Below, in pieces: positions 29,401 to 42,596 of a stretch of 64,000 bases of DNA. The DNA lies in contig NC_056540.1 of NCBI RefSeq assembly GCF_910596095.1, positions 21,662,501 to 21,726,500 on the forward strand, written 5' to 3'. Below the pieces are notes generated by a model. That model did no database searches, was not told where the DNA came from, and was given only the letters and a program-made list of their open reading frames with translations. The stretch comes from Thunnus maccoyii. Taxonomy: Eukaryota; Chordata; Actinopteri; Scombriformes; Scombridae. The first letter of the stretch is position 1. Each line of letters begins with the position of its first letter. Position numbers and translations under genes: made by a program.

Positions 29401-32400
29401 ATTCATTCTTAGCCTGCAAAGGAAAGGTGTGTCCCTTCAGTTGCTCTGCAGGGTCATGTGGCTCTGCACTGATCACACGTCAAGGCTTTTTTTTTTTTCG
29501 CTCAAGTTAATACAGCACCATTGTAGGAATACAGCAAGACACACAGTGCACTGTGTGAGACAGGCTTTTTGTGTTTTCACACTGCGGATGGAATTAAATT
29601 TTATCCCAGTGACATGTCTTGAAGCAACAGCAATTTAAACATCTTCATTTTTATTGCTTTTCCCCCAGAGTTTGGATTTGATTTGTTGTGCAAATCTGGG
29701 TGAGTTTGCACTCGGTATTACAAAAGATAATTGGAAGGATTGTAAACTCATAGGGGACAATAAGTGCAAACAGGTTTTTTTTTCTCTGTGTGTTCAAGTA
29801 AAATTCACAATAACACTTTATTCACGTCATTCAGGAGTGTTTACAGTTGTGTCTAGATTTCAGACTTTTCTACTCATATGCTATTGGACGACAACTTTTA
29901 ATCAGTGGTTTTCTTCTTCAGTCTGTCTTTTTTCTCCCAAAAATGAACTTAAACATGTAAGATTAATTTTATTTTTATTTGACAGAAGGAAAGGTTAATT
30001 ATTGAACTGTAAACAATATGTTAGTGTGCTTCTGACCTTACAAACTATCAGAGCTGTAATGAACTGTTTTCAGTCTTTTTGTTTGTGATAAATTAATCTG
30101 ATAAGCGCTTAGCAAATAATTATTTTCAACATAATGACAATTGCCCATTATAAGTTACTAAAAACACAATAAAGCAATCTCTTCTAACATTATTATTATT
30201 TCTATTTTTACATGATAAATGACTGAAACTATTTTTCCAAAACTATTATCAAAAAATTAATTGACTGATCCTTTAAGTCCTACTTATTGAGTGTTTCAGA
30301 AGAAGACATCATATATGATGCCGTAACATATGCCATTGTTTGAATTTCTTTGCCGTCCATTGAAATACATTCAGCACCAATTAGACTGGGCAGGTAATTG
30401 GATAATTGGAAAAGCTTTTTTCATATGTTGAATTCATTCTGAACCTCTGAAATGTCATAATACTTGCTAGAAATCCTAACTGTATTACTTTTTGTTCACA
30501 CAGCCACAATGTTGACTTGGTTACATTTACATTTATGATTACACATCACTCTAGTTCCTCTAGCACTGTCCTTGTAGTTCCTCTAACGGAAAACTACAAG
30601 GACACTGCTGTGTCTGGCTCAGGAGACACCATGAGTAACTGTGCTCATTAGTATTAATTGAGGGAAGGTCATGAAGTGTTTTCAATGCCAGCCATGTGCG
30701 CTCATCTGTTTGTTTGCTGCTTTTAAGAGATTTTCTGTTGGGGACATAGTTTAGGACACAGTTGATTAACCACAATTATTGGCATACAGTCCCATTACGA
30801 TTTTCTTTTCTTTTCAAAGTTGTAAAGAAGATACTGGAGTTATGCTTGAGCAGTGAAAACTATTCTGCTACTTCCTCAATTTATTGCAGACGTTTCCTTT
30901 CCTTTGAAGCCTTTTTTAAGGATCAGAATGATCAGTGTGTATATATAAATGGAATTTCAATCTCTGATTTGTAAGATGTTGAATAAGGGTCAAATAAAGG
31001 ATAAAAATCAGATTCAGGTCTTACTCATTACTGCATTATGGCTTTGTAGGGCAGAATAGGCAATTGTGTTGCCAGAGGCAGCCACAATAACTAGGATATC
31101 TTTTGACATGTAAAAATTATTATGCCATAAAAATGTGTAATTTTCAATAAAAAAACAACATGTAAAAATTTCAGGAACTAAAACACTGATTGCACACCAG
31201 ATGGTTAACGCTAGTCATGGGGCAGTGACAGCTAGCAGCTTTTCCAAACTGTTAACTTTAACTGAAAAATCAGTTTTGTAGCTGCAACATCTTCATGATT
31301 GTGTTTGTTATGTACAACATAAAATAAAAATGAGTCAGTTGTTAAATCAAATCATAGGGGAAGTTCATACATTGCAGTTGCACCATCAAACTTCAAAACC
31401 CCTTTTCCTCAACTTCAGTGTTTCAGTTTCTTTGTGAGGCAGTACTGCTGTCAGCATAGATTAAGCAGATTCACTACATCTTGAATATGGACAGAAACCT
31501 GAAGAACGTTTGCAGCTTTCCATTAGGCACAACTAATGTTTTCAGACTCGCTGGTGTTGGTACAGAGATTCAGATTATCTGTAAGGCGAGTGACATGGAA
31601 ATTAGATTTGCTTGTGTAGATGCATGCGTGTGTTTATGAATGTTTACATAGCTGTCCTGGGTTTTAACTGTGCTGAGGCCCATTAGCCTTTTAAGAGTTT
31701 ATATCACAAGAAGTGAACAGTTTCCTCCAAGGCTTTGGGTTGTGGACAGTATTTCCACAGGCGGTGATAAATGGAGCTTGTTTGGTGTAACCTTCCCTCA
31801 CAGCAAGGCTATCAATTTGCTGCGAAGCAAACAGCTGCTTTCTACTCCAAGCTGAACTGAACTGAACCAAGGCCAGGAAGAATTAATGTGATGATGAGAG
31901 CACTCGGTGGAGATTGAGAGGGTGATTTGGGGGTCCGTGACAAACAGACTCCACTGCAGTTGCAATTGAGTTTATTGGGTTCATTTTTCAAATATCAATC
32001 TCCTAGTGCCATGATAGTTTATGTTTGTGTTCCTCTCCAATGATCCCAATTTAAACCAGATTGCGTTTATTTATCTATTTAAATATCTGACTTTTTGCGT
32101 CTGTTAAAGATGCTACATTATAAGGGGATGTTCAGTAAAAAACATGGTGCACAGACAAGAGTGTCAAGACAAGAGTGTTCACCATCACCACAGACCACCA
32201 CTTCCTGTTTGCTAGAGTGTCATTTCTGATAAAGATTCTGATAAAGTATATCTATTTATACCTAACTGACAAGATGCGTGTTAGTAAAAATGATCTGTGT
32301 CATCGACAGCATCTGTGACACTTGTTCCATACAGACTCTAACATCCTGAAACAGAATAAATAACAGCTTGAATGTAAATTTAGAGACATGCACACATTTT

Positions 32401-32880
32401 AACTCATGCAGATGTACTTGTGCATGTGATGATTGCTCACAGCAGGAGCTTTCCCTTGATCACGATCACTGAATCTTGAAGAGTAGAAGGAGGAGAAGGA
32501 GGGAGGAGGAGAATTTTTTTTTCTGTAATCTCACACCTAAATGCGGTTGACTTTTATAGTTTCATTTCTTTGTACCTCCCACTGGTAGAAGTTGTTTTAT
32601 GGGTCTTTCTTCTTCAGATAGACGAACTCCCCCACAAGTCAGCAGCATAACTGTCTCCCTGACATGCCTAATAGACTCACAATTCATTTTAATGGGACAC
32701 AAAGAGATGTGAACTTTACTTCTGAGCTGGCATACAGATTTTAATCACCATGCTTAGATTGCTCCATAATGTGTGGTCAAAGTCTAAAGTAGGTGCGTAC
32801 CTGTCCAAGTGTTTACTTACACTTCCAGCAATCCTCCTCCTCCTCCTCCTCTGCAGGAGAAACCCGTCTTTCATGCTACT
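26420..32880 (+). other. elf4: elf4 long first intron, central part
   Basis: No coding exon supported. A 13-bp inverted repeat lies at 30567-30604. A fragment near 30200-30290 faintly resembles the ATCGATTA-rich repeat. A GGA-rich tract is at about 32486-32512. An ETS-like ACTTCCTGTTTGC occurs near 32202. Confidence 0.5.
30567..30604. repeat. 13-bp inverted repeat (hairpin)
   Basis: The arms TGTCCTTGTAGTT (30567-30579) and AACTACAAGGACA (30592-30604) are exact complements around a 12-base loop. The sequence AGTTCCTCTA is also directly repeated at its left side. Confidence 0.75.
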
Positions 32881-32899
32881 TAAGGTGTGGCCCTCCAGT

Positions 32900-33080
32900 T
32901 GGACCTCTCTACTCTCCCCTCCCCCGCCGCAGCTCTGTCCAATCCCTGCTAGCCGTAGAACTCACCTGAAAGGATTTGCATCGAGGGCAGATACCGATCG
33001 CTGATTGGCCAGGTGAAAGCATTCTGCCTCAGGGCTCCCCTACCAATGGCGACAGTGCTGCGTGACTCATAGGGAGAGGA
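32900..33080 (+). promoter_or_regulatory. elf4: candidate internal promoter or enhancer in the long elf4 intron
   Basis: A GC-rich stretch with three CCAAT boxes (32939-32943; inverted at 33004-33008; 33043-33047), a perfect octamer ATTTGCAT (32974-32981) and an AP-1 TGACTCAT (33063-33070) within about 130 bases. There is no TATA box. ELF-family genes in mammals use more than one 5' exon, so an alternative promoter is plausible. A donor-like TTG/GTAAGTT lies near 33623. Transcription is not shown. Confidence 0.4.
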
Positions 33081-35958
33081 CAAGTTGCTTCACTACACTT
33101 CTCCTTTTCTGTTTCAAACAGCAGCCATTGCATTGTCTCTTTTTTTTTCTCATCTCCAGTTTTGTTTTTGTCGCTGTGAGAAAGAGGTGTGGGGCTGGCC
33201 AGTGGTCCACACCTTCAGACAGCTTTGTCCACCTTGGATTATTGCCCATTTTGCCTTTTGTTGTCTATTTTTTGTCTTCATTTTCATTGGTTACTGAGAT
33301 CTACACTTGTTCGGTTGCTTGCTATTATGGACCTTGTCACCCGAATCCTGTGTCTTTGAGGTTAGTAATCGATTGTTCTCCTCCTCCTCCTCCTTACACT
33401 TTACCTATTTTGATGTTGTCAGTGGAAAGAAATGGCTTCAGGTGTGGCTTATATGTATTATATTTTTTATATCAATATATAAGGCATTAACGTATGTATT
33501 TGTATTTCTTAGTGCATAATAACGGCAGTTGTCATTTTAAGTAAAGCGCCGGATAGGTAGGTTACATAATGTGTTTTGTTGCAGCATTTTTATTCGCGCA
33601 ACTGACATATTAAAGTTTGGTTGGTAAGTTGTGTAAGTAAAAGTTAATTTTCCCCTCAAACTTTTCCTTCCTGACTTTATCAAACATCATTCAGGGATAC
33701 AGCAAAACAATATTCATAGTACTATTATCACATACATTTTATAAAGTGAATCTTAACGTTGTAACGCACATATCAAACTATTTTTTCTCAAACTTCATTG
33801 GCACTTTTTTATGAACTGAGGACATGTGAGATGAAGTAATAGTTTTGAGTTTTATGGTTTGTCATTTTAAGAAGTAATAAGAGTGATATGTCTCATTGTT
33901 GCTTTTCTTTTATGAATTGTTGCCTTATATGGTTTGTTGAAGCAAGGGCGGGAACAGCATTTTGCAAACCCCTTGACCAAGCCCACATGTGTGTTCATGG
34001 TGTAGTAATCAGTAATTGCACATCATGTCAATTTTGATCCATGATTACTTTTCAGATTTAATAAAAGTGTTATTCGAAATGTTAACTGCTGCATTAGTAG
34101 ACAAATGCTGTTGTGGTTTTGCTGGTTTTTTTTTTTTTTTTTTTGCTCTCTGCAGTCTTGTGCATGGAGTCAGTCATGCAGTGCTTCACGCATCAAACTC
34201 ATCTTGTAATGCTGAGGACCAGAAGGCCTAGAATTAAATTCACAAGGAAGTGTGAATCCCAGTATTTTGCTTCCTCTTCTATACCAGTATTAACTGACCT
34301 TCTCTGAAGTCTTTTTTTTTTTTCATCAACCGGTTCAATTATTCTGCCTTATGTTGTTCAGTATCTGTTTCCAAAAGTTGCTCAGTACAGCAGAGATAAA
34401 AGCACGCTTCCTGTTTCACCAGAAATCTACTCTGCACTTTGTGGGCCACACCATAACACTGTGCACGCATACACATACATATCTCTGAATAAACACAGGC
34501 ACCATTTGAGCAACATCCAGATTTCACACACTCTTTTTTATCGAACCTACCTTAAAATGCTGCTGTTACAGATCAGTGAAGTTGTCCTAGAAAAACCTTG
34601 AACCAGGGCAGGCCTAATATTTTCATCCAATTTTGGTCTTTTTTATGTAGTAATATACAAAAGAACTAAGCTTGTGATTGTATCATTGGTTTGGCATTCA
34701 GGAATGATTTTGTTGATGTAATGCCTGACGTAACTTGCAGTTTAGACCCAAGACAGGCAACTGAGATTACATCAAAGATACCAAAGACCTTCAGAGTTTG
34801 GTTTAGAGAAGTTACTGGACTATTATTAGGTTTGGATCATTTGACCTTACTCAGGAGGAAAATGGCTTTTCTGTGCGTTTCAGACCTGCAGTGACATTAC
34901 GCAGTAAGTGAATAGCTATGTTGTGTTGAGCAAGTATGAGTTTGCATCTGACCTAACTTTTTCATCATACTCTGTGCCCACCCTGATTTGGATTGTAAAT
35001 GAGGCCCTCGTGCCTCGGAGGATGAACTCACACTGTAGGTGTTGTTTGGTGAGGCATAGAGGCTGGTGAAAAGAGGGAGGGGGGCCGGACAGTAGTGTCA
35101 GGTTGGCTCTTCTTTCAATACAAAGTCAACAAGTCTTAGCCTGTAATTAGATCATTAGGCTTGGGCAAGATGACGGAGGCGTTGCAAGAGAAGGGGCATG
35201 ACGAGGAGGGTGGAGTCTAATACTACAGTCCTCGCATGCCGAAATATGGAGGATTTATTCAGTTTCATGTTACAGACACATGCTTGGAAAAGAATAAACA
35301 CAGAGCCAATGTTGAATGGTCAGGTACAAACACAGAGAATAAACATGGAGCCAACTTCAGTTTCATGAGGCAAGGTACAAACTGTTCTTTTTCAAAAAAG
35401 GATCATCATAAATGTTGGCTAAATATAAAGCATTTGATCTAACTTTTTGGTCTTAATGTGCAAATGCAAGTGGAGAAATAGATGTATTTTTAGAAGTTAG
35501 AAGTTATATTCATAACCAAAAAGAGACTAGAATCCCATGGTTGTCTCTAATGAAGTATTTTTGAATGACACATTATATTGGCTATGACAAGTATAATTTT
35601 CATCATCTCCAATGAGATTTATGTGAACAAGTTTGCTTGTAGCCTGTTCATTCAGCTCTCTTTACCAGATGACTGTCTCTTCACTTTCCATTTCCAAGAG
35701 TGGGATGTAGAAAACTAGTGAGTTCATAGTGAAACTAGCTGATATGTCTTATTAAACCTGCAGTCATTAGCTTTTAATAACCCTGTTTGGAAAATGTTAT
35801 TAGAAGTAAGCAGTGTCAGAATGCCTGTTCTGCTTTGATGGTTTGTTTGGCTGGCTCTTTCATTTTGCCCAGGGATGGATTTGCATCATGTTTCCATGTC
35901 AGTTTCTCCATTTCTGCTTTGCCATTTCCATTTCCATAGTACTCTCTTTTTCTGGAGA
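33081..35958 (+). other. elf4: elf4 long first intron after the CCAAT cluster
   Basis: Open frames of up to 142 codons occur (33062-33490) but are rich in F, L and C as in random T-rich sequence. Poly-T runs occur at about 34126-34144 and 34311-34324. A diverged tandem duplication (AGAATAAACACAGAGCC / AGAATAAACATGGAGCC) lies at about 35290-35353. Confidence 0.5.
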
Positions 35959-36230
35959 GGACGGAGGCCTAAAGGTTAGAGAAGTAGACTTGTGACGGGA
36001 AGTTTTAACTCTTGTGACCAGCCGGGAAAATCTGGGTGGGGAAAGTTAATGAATAACATTCTCCTCTACCTTAACAACTGCTATCAAGGTGCCAATGAGC
36101 AAGGCACATACTGTGTTTCCAGGTGGTCCAGATGTAGCTGCACTTAGCAATTCAAAGCCAAACGTGTACCTGTGTTAATGTATTGCAGGTATTGTATGGA
36201 AACCTCCCTTGTTAAATAAAGTTTAAAAAA
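35959..36230 (+). mobile_element. tRNA-derived SINE, degenerate
   Basis: The decayed tRNA-like head CTAAAGGTTAGAGAAGTAGA is followed by GTGACGGGAAG and CTCTTGTGACC. The body has AAAATCTGGGTGGGGAAAGT and GAGCAAGGCAC, and the tail is TTAAATAAAGTTTAAAAAA. This order is that of a widespread teleost SINE. The B box is damaged, so the copy is probably dead. Confidence 0.75.
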
Positions 36231-37224
36231 TCTATTGAGCAACCAATGTTGCAACCATCTCATACTCAGAGCATGCTGGGACTGGTAGCCCATTGTTCTG
36301 AAGTACATGTCGAACCAGAGATGTGATCATCACATCTGAACACAGAGCCCAGACTCTGCTTTCTCTTACCGGACGGATTTCATTTCAGTCCAGAAAAATG
36401 ACATTTATCTTGATTTGTGTCGAGAAGCAGTGATGATGCTCTTCAGACTTCCTGAGAACTGAAAAGGATGTGACGTAATGCCAGCTCTCTCAGTGATTGA
36501 AAAAAGCTACTTGTTCCAAAACATCTAATTGTTGTCTTAGATCTCTCAGAGATTATACAGTAATTTGTGAAGTGAAGTGACAAGACAATGAGTGCACCTT
36601 ATGGTACGTAAGTTTCACATATCACATCTTTTGATAAAGACACATTTTGAAATTTTCACTGTTAATTTATCACATTAACAGCTTTAAATACACCAGAAAC
36701 TATGAAGCATGTGAACGCTAATAGCCCTATTTATCACCTGTTATTTGTCTCAGAAGGCCCCAGAAGTAGACGACTCATAACGCCCACTAGGCTGAAATGG
36801 GTGAAAGACAAGTGCGTCATGAGAGAGAAAGAACGAAAGAGAGTGCAGCAGAGAGAGAGATGATATGTGGAATATCAGGTCACACCTTTTGATAACACTC
36901 CTGGTTATGCAATGTACCATGCCGGTCAGGGCACAGATCCTGTGTTAGCAAAAAAACAAGAGTCTCCTCTTAACATGGCTGTAAACAGGTCAACTTAGAA
37001 ATTTAACAGAGCCTTGTTACAACAGATGAACCAAGCTGGATTTATATACATTTATGAATAAATATTTACTTAACTTTTTAGTGGATAACATTTAGGTGAT
37101 ACTTGAATTCAGCAAATACTAGAACTAGATAGCCAGCTACAAAAGCTAATATTGTTGAGATTGTAATTTTAGAAACAACTTGCCTTTTAATAGCATAAAG
37201 CAGTGATATTAAGCTATAAACTAT
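36231..37224 (+). other. elf4: elf4 long first intron, no gene seen
   Basis: No exon or long repeat recognised. A short GA-rich stretch (GAGAGAAAGAACGAAAGAGA, about 36822-36841) is present. Confidence 0.5.
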
Positions 37225-37558
37225 ACATATACTGAATAATTGTGTGTCCATCAACAGAAAAGTAGTCAGCAAAAAAAAGAGTTTTTTCAAGCAAAATTGC
37301 CAAACATTCTCTGGGTGCAACTTCTCAAATGTGACAATTTGTTACCTTTTTTCTGTTTTATATCAGTCTAAACTGAATATCTTTTGTGTTTTGATCTGTT
37401 CCTCAGACAAAACTACCAGTTTGAAGATGTAATTTTTGGCTTGGGGAAAATGTGATGAGTATTTAAACACTTTATAGACCCAACAGTTAATCAAATAATT
37501 GGAAAAATACCCAACAGATTAATCAGTTATGACACTAATGATCAGTTGCAACTCTAGA
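37225..37558. repeat. dispersed teleost repeat, ATCGATTA-rich family, copy 4
   Basis: Contains TAAACTGAATATCTTTTGTG, CAGACAAAACTACCAG, ATAGACCCAACAGTTAATC and ends CAGTTGCAACTCTAG. It is collinear with the copies at 3252 and 23340. Confidence 0.65.
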
Positions 37559-38569
37559 ATACACTGAGTGATTTTCTCTAGTGAACTACTCATTGTGGAA
37601 ATGCTGATAAATCATTTATCTTGATGAAGTTTATCTGCCACGTAAGTTTCACACTGAGCTCATGAGGATGAAGGGAACTTTGGGTGCAAGTTTATTTTGC
37701 ACGAGATGAAAGCAGCATGTAGAACCTCATAAAAAAATCCATTACAGGCTTCTGTTGAGCTCTGACTGTGTTTGAAGTTTGGACATTTGTAATTGTATTT
37801 ATAAATACAGAAATAGAAGCATGTATGTCTTTCCTACCAGCTAGCTGACAGCTAGAAACTGTTAGCACAGCACTGTATAATGCAATAGCCTGAAAAGACA
37901 TCCACAGTGTTTTTTTCTTTCCAGTTATATTGGTTCCACCCTGCATAATGTAACATGGCTCAAAAATGGGCTTCCAACTTTGAGATGCATGTAAACATAA
38001 AACGGTTATGTTTTATCTTTTATGTTTTATCTGGTGTCTATTGCCAACTCCCTCACACTCCCTTGTGTTAATTTAAACATCATGTCGGCTTTAATGCAGT
38101 ATCACCTCCTGGTACAAAGAGGCATTCTGACCCAGGCACTGAGGGAAATTGATTTACCACATGGTTTTCGGAGGCTTTGGTCCCAGACACCCAGCTGCAA
38201 TGGTGTCTGTGTCTGGAAGCCTCAGCAGCAAGCTGTCATATGGAAAACTGGCCATGCCCATAATGACTCCACCACTGAGACTTAACTGATCTGCTGAACT
38301 CCTGTCTCAGTGGAAAGGTCTTAGTTATGTAGGCCAGAGTTGAGTTTATTTATTTCTTTATTTATTCCTTTTCGTCTTGAAACCTTGCCTCTTTTTCCCT
38401 TGATGCTTTGCTTTCTTATTATTCAAATGTCACTTTTTTTTCCTGTCATCATTTTCTCCCCTGTGTTCGTGAGATGTTTGATGACCAGAAATGAAAGGTC
38501 TCAAAGAGCCACATTCACAAGCACGTAGGTGTAGGAGCCTTTTTGTGAAAATTTGTCATGGCATGTGGC
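37559..38569 (+). other. elf4: elf4 long first intron, no gene seen
   Basis: Small frames at 37692-37946 (-) and 38022-38285 (+) show no known motif. No RNA gene was recognised. Confidence 0.5.
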
Positions 38570-38985
38570 TGTTGTGGTGGACATGATGTGTGAAGAACAA
38601 GGGGTTAAACCACAAGTTTGACAAATGAACATCAAAAAAACAAATCCAACACTAACTGTTTTTAACACAACTTATTCAGTTGGTCGCAATTTGCATCTTC
38701 ACTGCTAGATGCCACTAAATCCTACACACTGAACCTTTAAAAGAAATGGTTCGCTATTTGGGAAATATGTTGTGTTTCTTTGCTGGTAAAGATTAAATAA
38801 ACAAAATATAATGTATTAATTTGTGAGTTTTAGGGGACAGAGCCAAGCTAGCGGGTTTCTTTCTGTTTATGCAAATCTAAGTTAACTGGCTGCTGGTTGC
38901 AGCTTCTTTTTGAGTGGACAGATGAGAGTGGTTTTGATCTGCTCATCTGACTCTAAGAGAGGCCAAAATTTCCCCAAATGCTTTA
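38570..38985. repeat. two abutting dispersed repeats
   Basis: The first part ends in GCTAGATGCCACTAAATCCT and ACACACTGAACCTTTAA, a fish repeat end I recognise. It is followed directly by TTTAAAAGAAATGGTTCGCT, the left end of the AAAGGAATAGTTCAACATTTTGGG family, including ACAGAGCCAAGCTAGC and TTTATGCAAATCTAAG. The right end of the second part is diffuse. Confidence 0.5.
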
Positions 38986-40630
38986 ATAACTGTCAGGAGT
39001 GCTGGTTATTATTGCTGCTCTTTTCACATGAAAACTGAAAGTTACTATTAAAGTAACAGTTAAAGGTGTCTGAGCTCATGTTTCTGGGCCTGTTGGTGTC
39101 CTTATAATACATCTCTAACTGTGCAATAGTAGTAGGAATAGTAGAAGTGGAGTTGGTAAAATAAAATTATCTTCTAATTTCTCCTTGAGTTACAATGCTC
39201 TTGCTTGTACAAAAACGTGCTCTTACAACTCAGTTGTTTGATCCCACCCAGCAACAGCAGTTCACTATACACGCAGAAGCAGTTTGTGTGCTTGTCGGGT
39301 TTGGTCTTCAGCATACAAACACACCGGGCCTTTTGCAGAGCTGAATGAGGCCCACCTGCTCTCTCCTTCTTGTACCACAGAGCCTCCTTTACAAGCCCTC
39401 TCCCTCTGCTTGTTCCTAAGCAACAGCCACTCCTTGTTTACCTTTGCGTTTTTGCATTGTGATTCTCGTCAGAACAACATAACCCCAGCCCCTCGGGAGA
39501 GTGATTGTCAGGCCTCTTTATTCAAAGTAGTGTTGAGGCAAAGGTTAACATGTACACAAGCCTTTCATTAATGTACGCATGATCCCGAGCAAGCAGTAGC
39601 TATAAATCCATTTTAATAAACTAATGTACTGATCTTCTCCTACTACCCACATTTCATTATTACAGATCCCTAATATGGTTAAACAATAACACCATGTCAA
39701 TATTTTGTTATATAACCAGATTGAGCAAGCCTGTCTCTTTAACCAGGTAGTTTATTGTCCTCATCTGCTGTACCCATGCTACACCTTCCTCATCGCCTGA
39801 CTGTCATAAATGAGTGTATTTCATAAAGCCTTTTCAAATATTGACCAGGCTGTGCAGACTGTCCTTCTACTTCCCGCACAGGCCTCAAACACTTCTCCAA
39901 ATACACGTAATGAACATTTAATTGATTGTTCGAGGCGTCTGAAATAAATTAACTAAATGAAAGTAAGGTAGTCTTAAACTTTTTATATTATGAGTGGTGT
40001 AATACAGTTCCCACAGTTTCTTTTTTCAACATACAGAAAACATGTCAACATCAAGTGACTGCAGTGTTGTAATACCTCAAGCATGCAATCCAAACATTTG
40101 TCATAACTTCATGAGTTGTAGTTTAGGCGTGTTAACTCGGTCACATAGACTAATAGTTTTTTCCCCCTCGTCATTGTTTAAAGTATGCTCCTGAAATGTA
40201 ATGGCTCGGCACTTTTTTTTCCCCCGACACCTAGGAATGTGGCATACACATTTACTGGCTTCAAGATTAGATAGAAACATTGGCCGCTGATACCTAATAC
40301 CACACTGACCCAGTATCCAATTGTGTGAAATCAGATAAGCTCTCTTGAAGGGGCTAAGCTGTCTCAGTGTGAGTGGTCCTATCTATGAGGCTTTACTGGG
40401 GATCAGATGGGAAAAGCTGATTTAGTCGTTATTAGCTGTTAAACTGAAGCTTGATCTGCCGAAATCTTAAAAAAACAGCTTTGCTTGAGCTCCAAATAAG
40501 CATGTGGCGTAGTGTTTTAACCTCTCCAACAGAGGGAACATTATGATAAATGCCCTCTAGAGTGACGTACCGCAAACATTTCTGTGTGTTATTGTTGCTT
40601 TTATTTCAGGAAACAATGCTTGATGGTGCA
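38986..40630 (+). other. elf4: elf4 long first intron, no gene seen
   Basis: No coding exon, RNA gene or named repeat supported on either strand. Confidence 0.5.
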
Positions 40631-40988
40631 TTTAAAGGAAAAGTTTGACATTTGGGACATCTTGTCAAGAGTTAGATGAGAAGACAGATACTTCTCATGC
40701 CTGTGTGGTAAATATGATGCCACAGCCAGGAGAAGGTGAACTTAGCTTAGCACAAAGACTGGAAACAGAGGGAAAAAAAACTATCTTGGCTATGTCCAAA
40801 GGTAACTAAATCAACCTTGTAAAACTGTTTGTTTAATCTGTACAAAAACCAAAGTGTAACGATTATAAATTACAGTTTTATGGGGTGCTTGCAGTTGACT
40901 GTCTTCTTGCTCCACCGTCATATTTAACAGAGATTTCTAACTCTCACAAAAACGTGTACTTCCCAAAATGTTGAACTATTCCTTCAAG
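40631..40988. mobile_element. MITE-like element, 358 bp, both ends present
   Basis: The left end TTTAAAGGAAAAGTTTGACA and right end AATGTTGAACTATTCCTTC are inverted and partly complementary. The core carries AGAGTTAGATGAGAAGACAG, AGCTTAGCACAAAGACTGGA and ATGTCCAAAGGTAACTAAAT, landmarks of a very abundant percomorph repeat. There is no open frame, so it is non-autonomous. Confidence 0.7.
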
Positions 40989-42522
40989 AGAGAGAGCTGC
41001 TTGACCCCAAAGAGAAATATGAAATTGTTTCATCTCTGCTTGAATCCATTCCCTCTCAAGGCGTGTTGTCTGTAACATATTGCTGCATGCCTGACTATGG
41101 GTGGACACATCAGCCTGCGTGTGTCCAGACCTGTTTGGTATGCAGCCTCCTCTGCAACAGCCGGGTCCCCTGTTCCCAGCCTCGACTCAGACTCGGAGCC
41201 CTGAGATTTCTGCGCTCCATCTGAACACGCAGCCCTGCCTCCTGCATTGCAAGGCTGGCTTGGAAAATATTTTGGCAACGCTCATACAGTATATAAACTC
41301 CAAATGGAATTTCTTCCCTGCGAGAAAATTAGCTGTTGTGGGATGTTGCATAATCTGATGGCTGATATCAATGGTAGAACAGGCGGTGTATCGTTTAAGA
41401 GAGAATCAGGAATGTCATCCTTCACCCTGTTTTTATTTGAGGTTGGCTGATAGTATGTTGCTGATGTTTTTGTGGGTATAATATCTTCTCCTGCTGCTGC
41501 CAGTATACCTGTGCTGTGACATGTTGGTATTGGTATGAATGTAAACACATCAGATGGGTGTGTGAATAAGCTATGTCAGAGGCAGGTACAGTATGCAGCA
41601 CAGTAGCATTCATTAAAATCACTTCAGGACCTGAATACAGCTCTGGTTTATATATTTTAGGAGACTTTATGTACAGTTTTTTCTATCTTCTTTCACAGTT
41701 TGTGATTCTATACACCATCTTCCTCTACATGTCTGATGTCTAATGGAAGATTGCTTGTGTGGGAGGCTTGTATACTGTATAAAAGGAAGAGAATTTAGCT
41801 TTTCCAGTCTAGTCATGCATTAAATTGCTCCCACACAGCAGCCAAAACAGCAGAGTCTGGATGAAGCATTTCAAATATGTCTGCAAGAAAAGAATCAGCA
41901 GGGCAGTGTGAGGCACCTGACACACACGCACAGACTTGAATGTTTTTTATACTTACCTTTTGTGTTTGTTTGTTTTTTTTTTACTTGAAATAAAATTGTG
42001 AGTTTGGAATTGAGAAAATGAAAATGGCTGAGCAGAAACACAAGAAAGAATGTAGGGATCAATACTACTAATAACTGGTAGCCATAGGAATTTAACAAAA
42101 TGGTGTATTTTACCAGTTTTTTTCCTCTTGAGCCACATTCTGTGGATAGGAAGAGTTATTGAAAGTGAAGTGGGTCAAACTGGCTTCTTACTTTCCAGGC
42201 AACACTCGGTGCCCATGACAAGAAGCTGCCAGAACAGTGGCAAGATATTGTTGTTGATTGTTATCATTCAAAAGCAGGTTCTAATGTGTCCGAATCTACA
42301 AATTAGATCTATAAGAAACAACAGATGCTCAAAATTTGTACATGTCTTCTCCACATGTATTTCACATACCAGCTCTGACTGCAGCCTGCATAAAAATACT
42401 GATATGCAGAGCAGACAAACCCGCAAACTCAATAAATAGCGTGTTTGATAAGAGTTGTGTATCTTGAAACGTTCATTTGCACATTCTAATTGAAACTTAG
42501 AAGAATAGAAACTTATTATGAG

Positions 42523-42596
42523 ATTTTCAGAGAAAGTGTAATCGTTTTTTACACATCAGGCCTGTGCCTAATGTGTAAAAAACACAGTCTGAAAAT
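42523..42596. repeat. 74-nt imperfect hairpin
   Basis: The inner stem is GTTTTTTACACAT (42544-42556) with ATGTGTAAAAAAC (42571-42583), continued after one C-A mismatch by AGGC/GCCT around a CTGT loop. The outer stem ATTTTCAGA (42523-42531) pairs with TCTGAAAAT (42588-42596). The bulge between stems is uneven (12 against 4 bases). The size is like a microRNA precursor, but no mature sequence is recognised and it may be a small foldback transposon. Confidence 0.6.

Noticed and set aside
33062..33490. 142-codon open frame beside the CCAAT cluster
   Set aside because: Composition is F/L/C-rich as in random T-rich DNA, there is no motif, and overlapping frames of similar quality exist. Likely chance.
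35959..36040. Possible second tRNA gene
   Set aside because: The head is tRNA-like but the stems are broken and it continues into a SINE body and tail.
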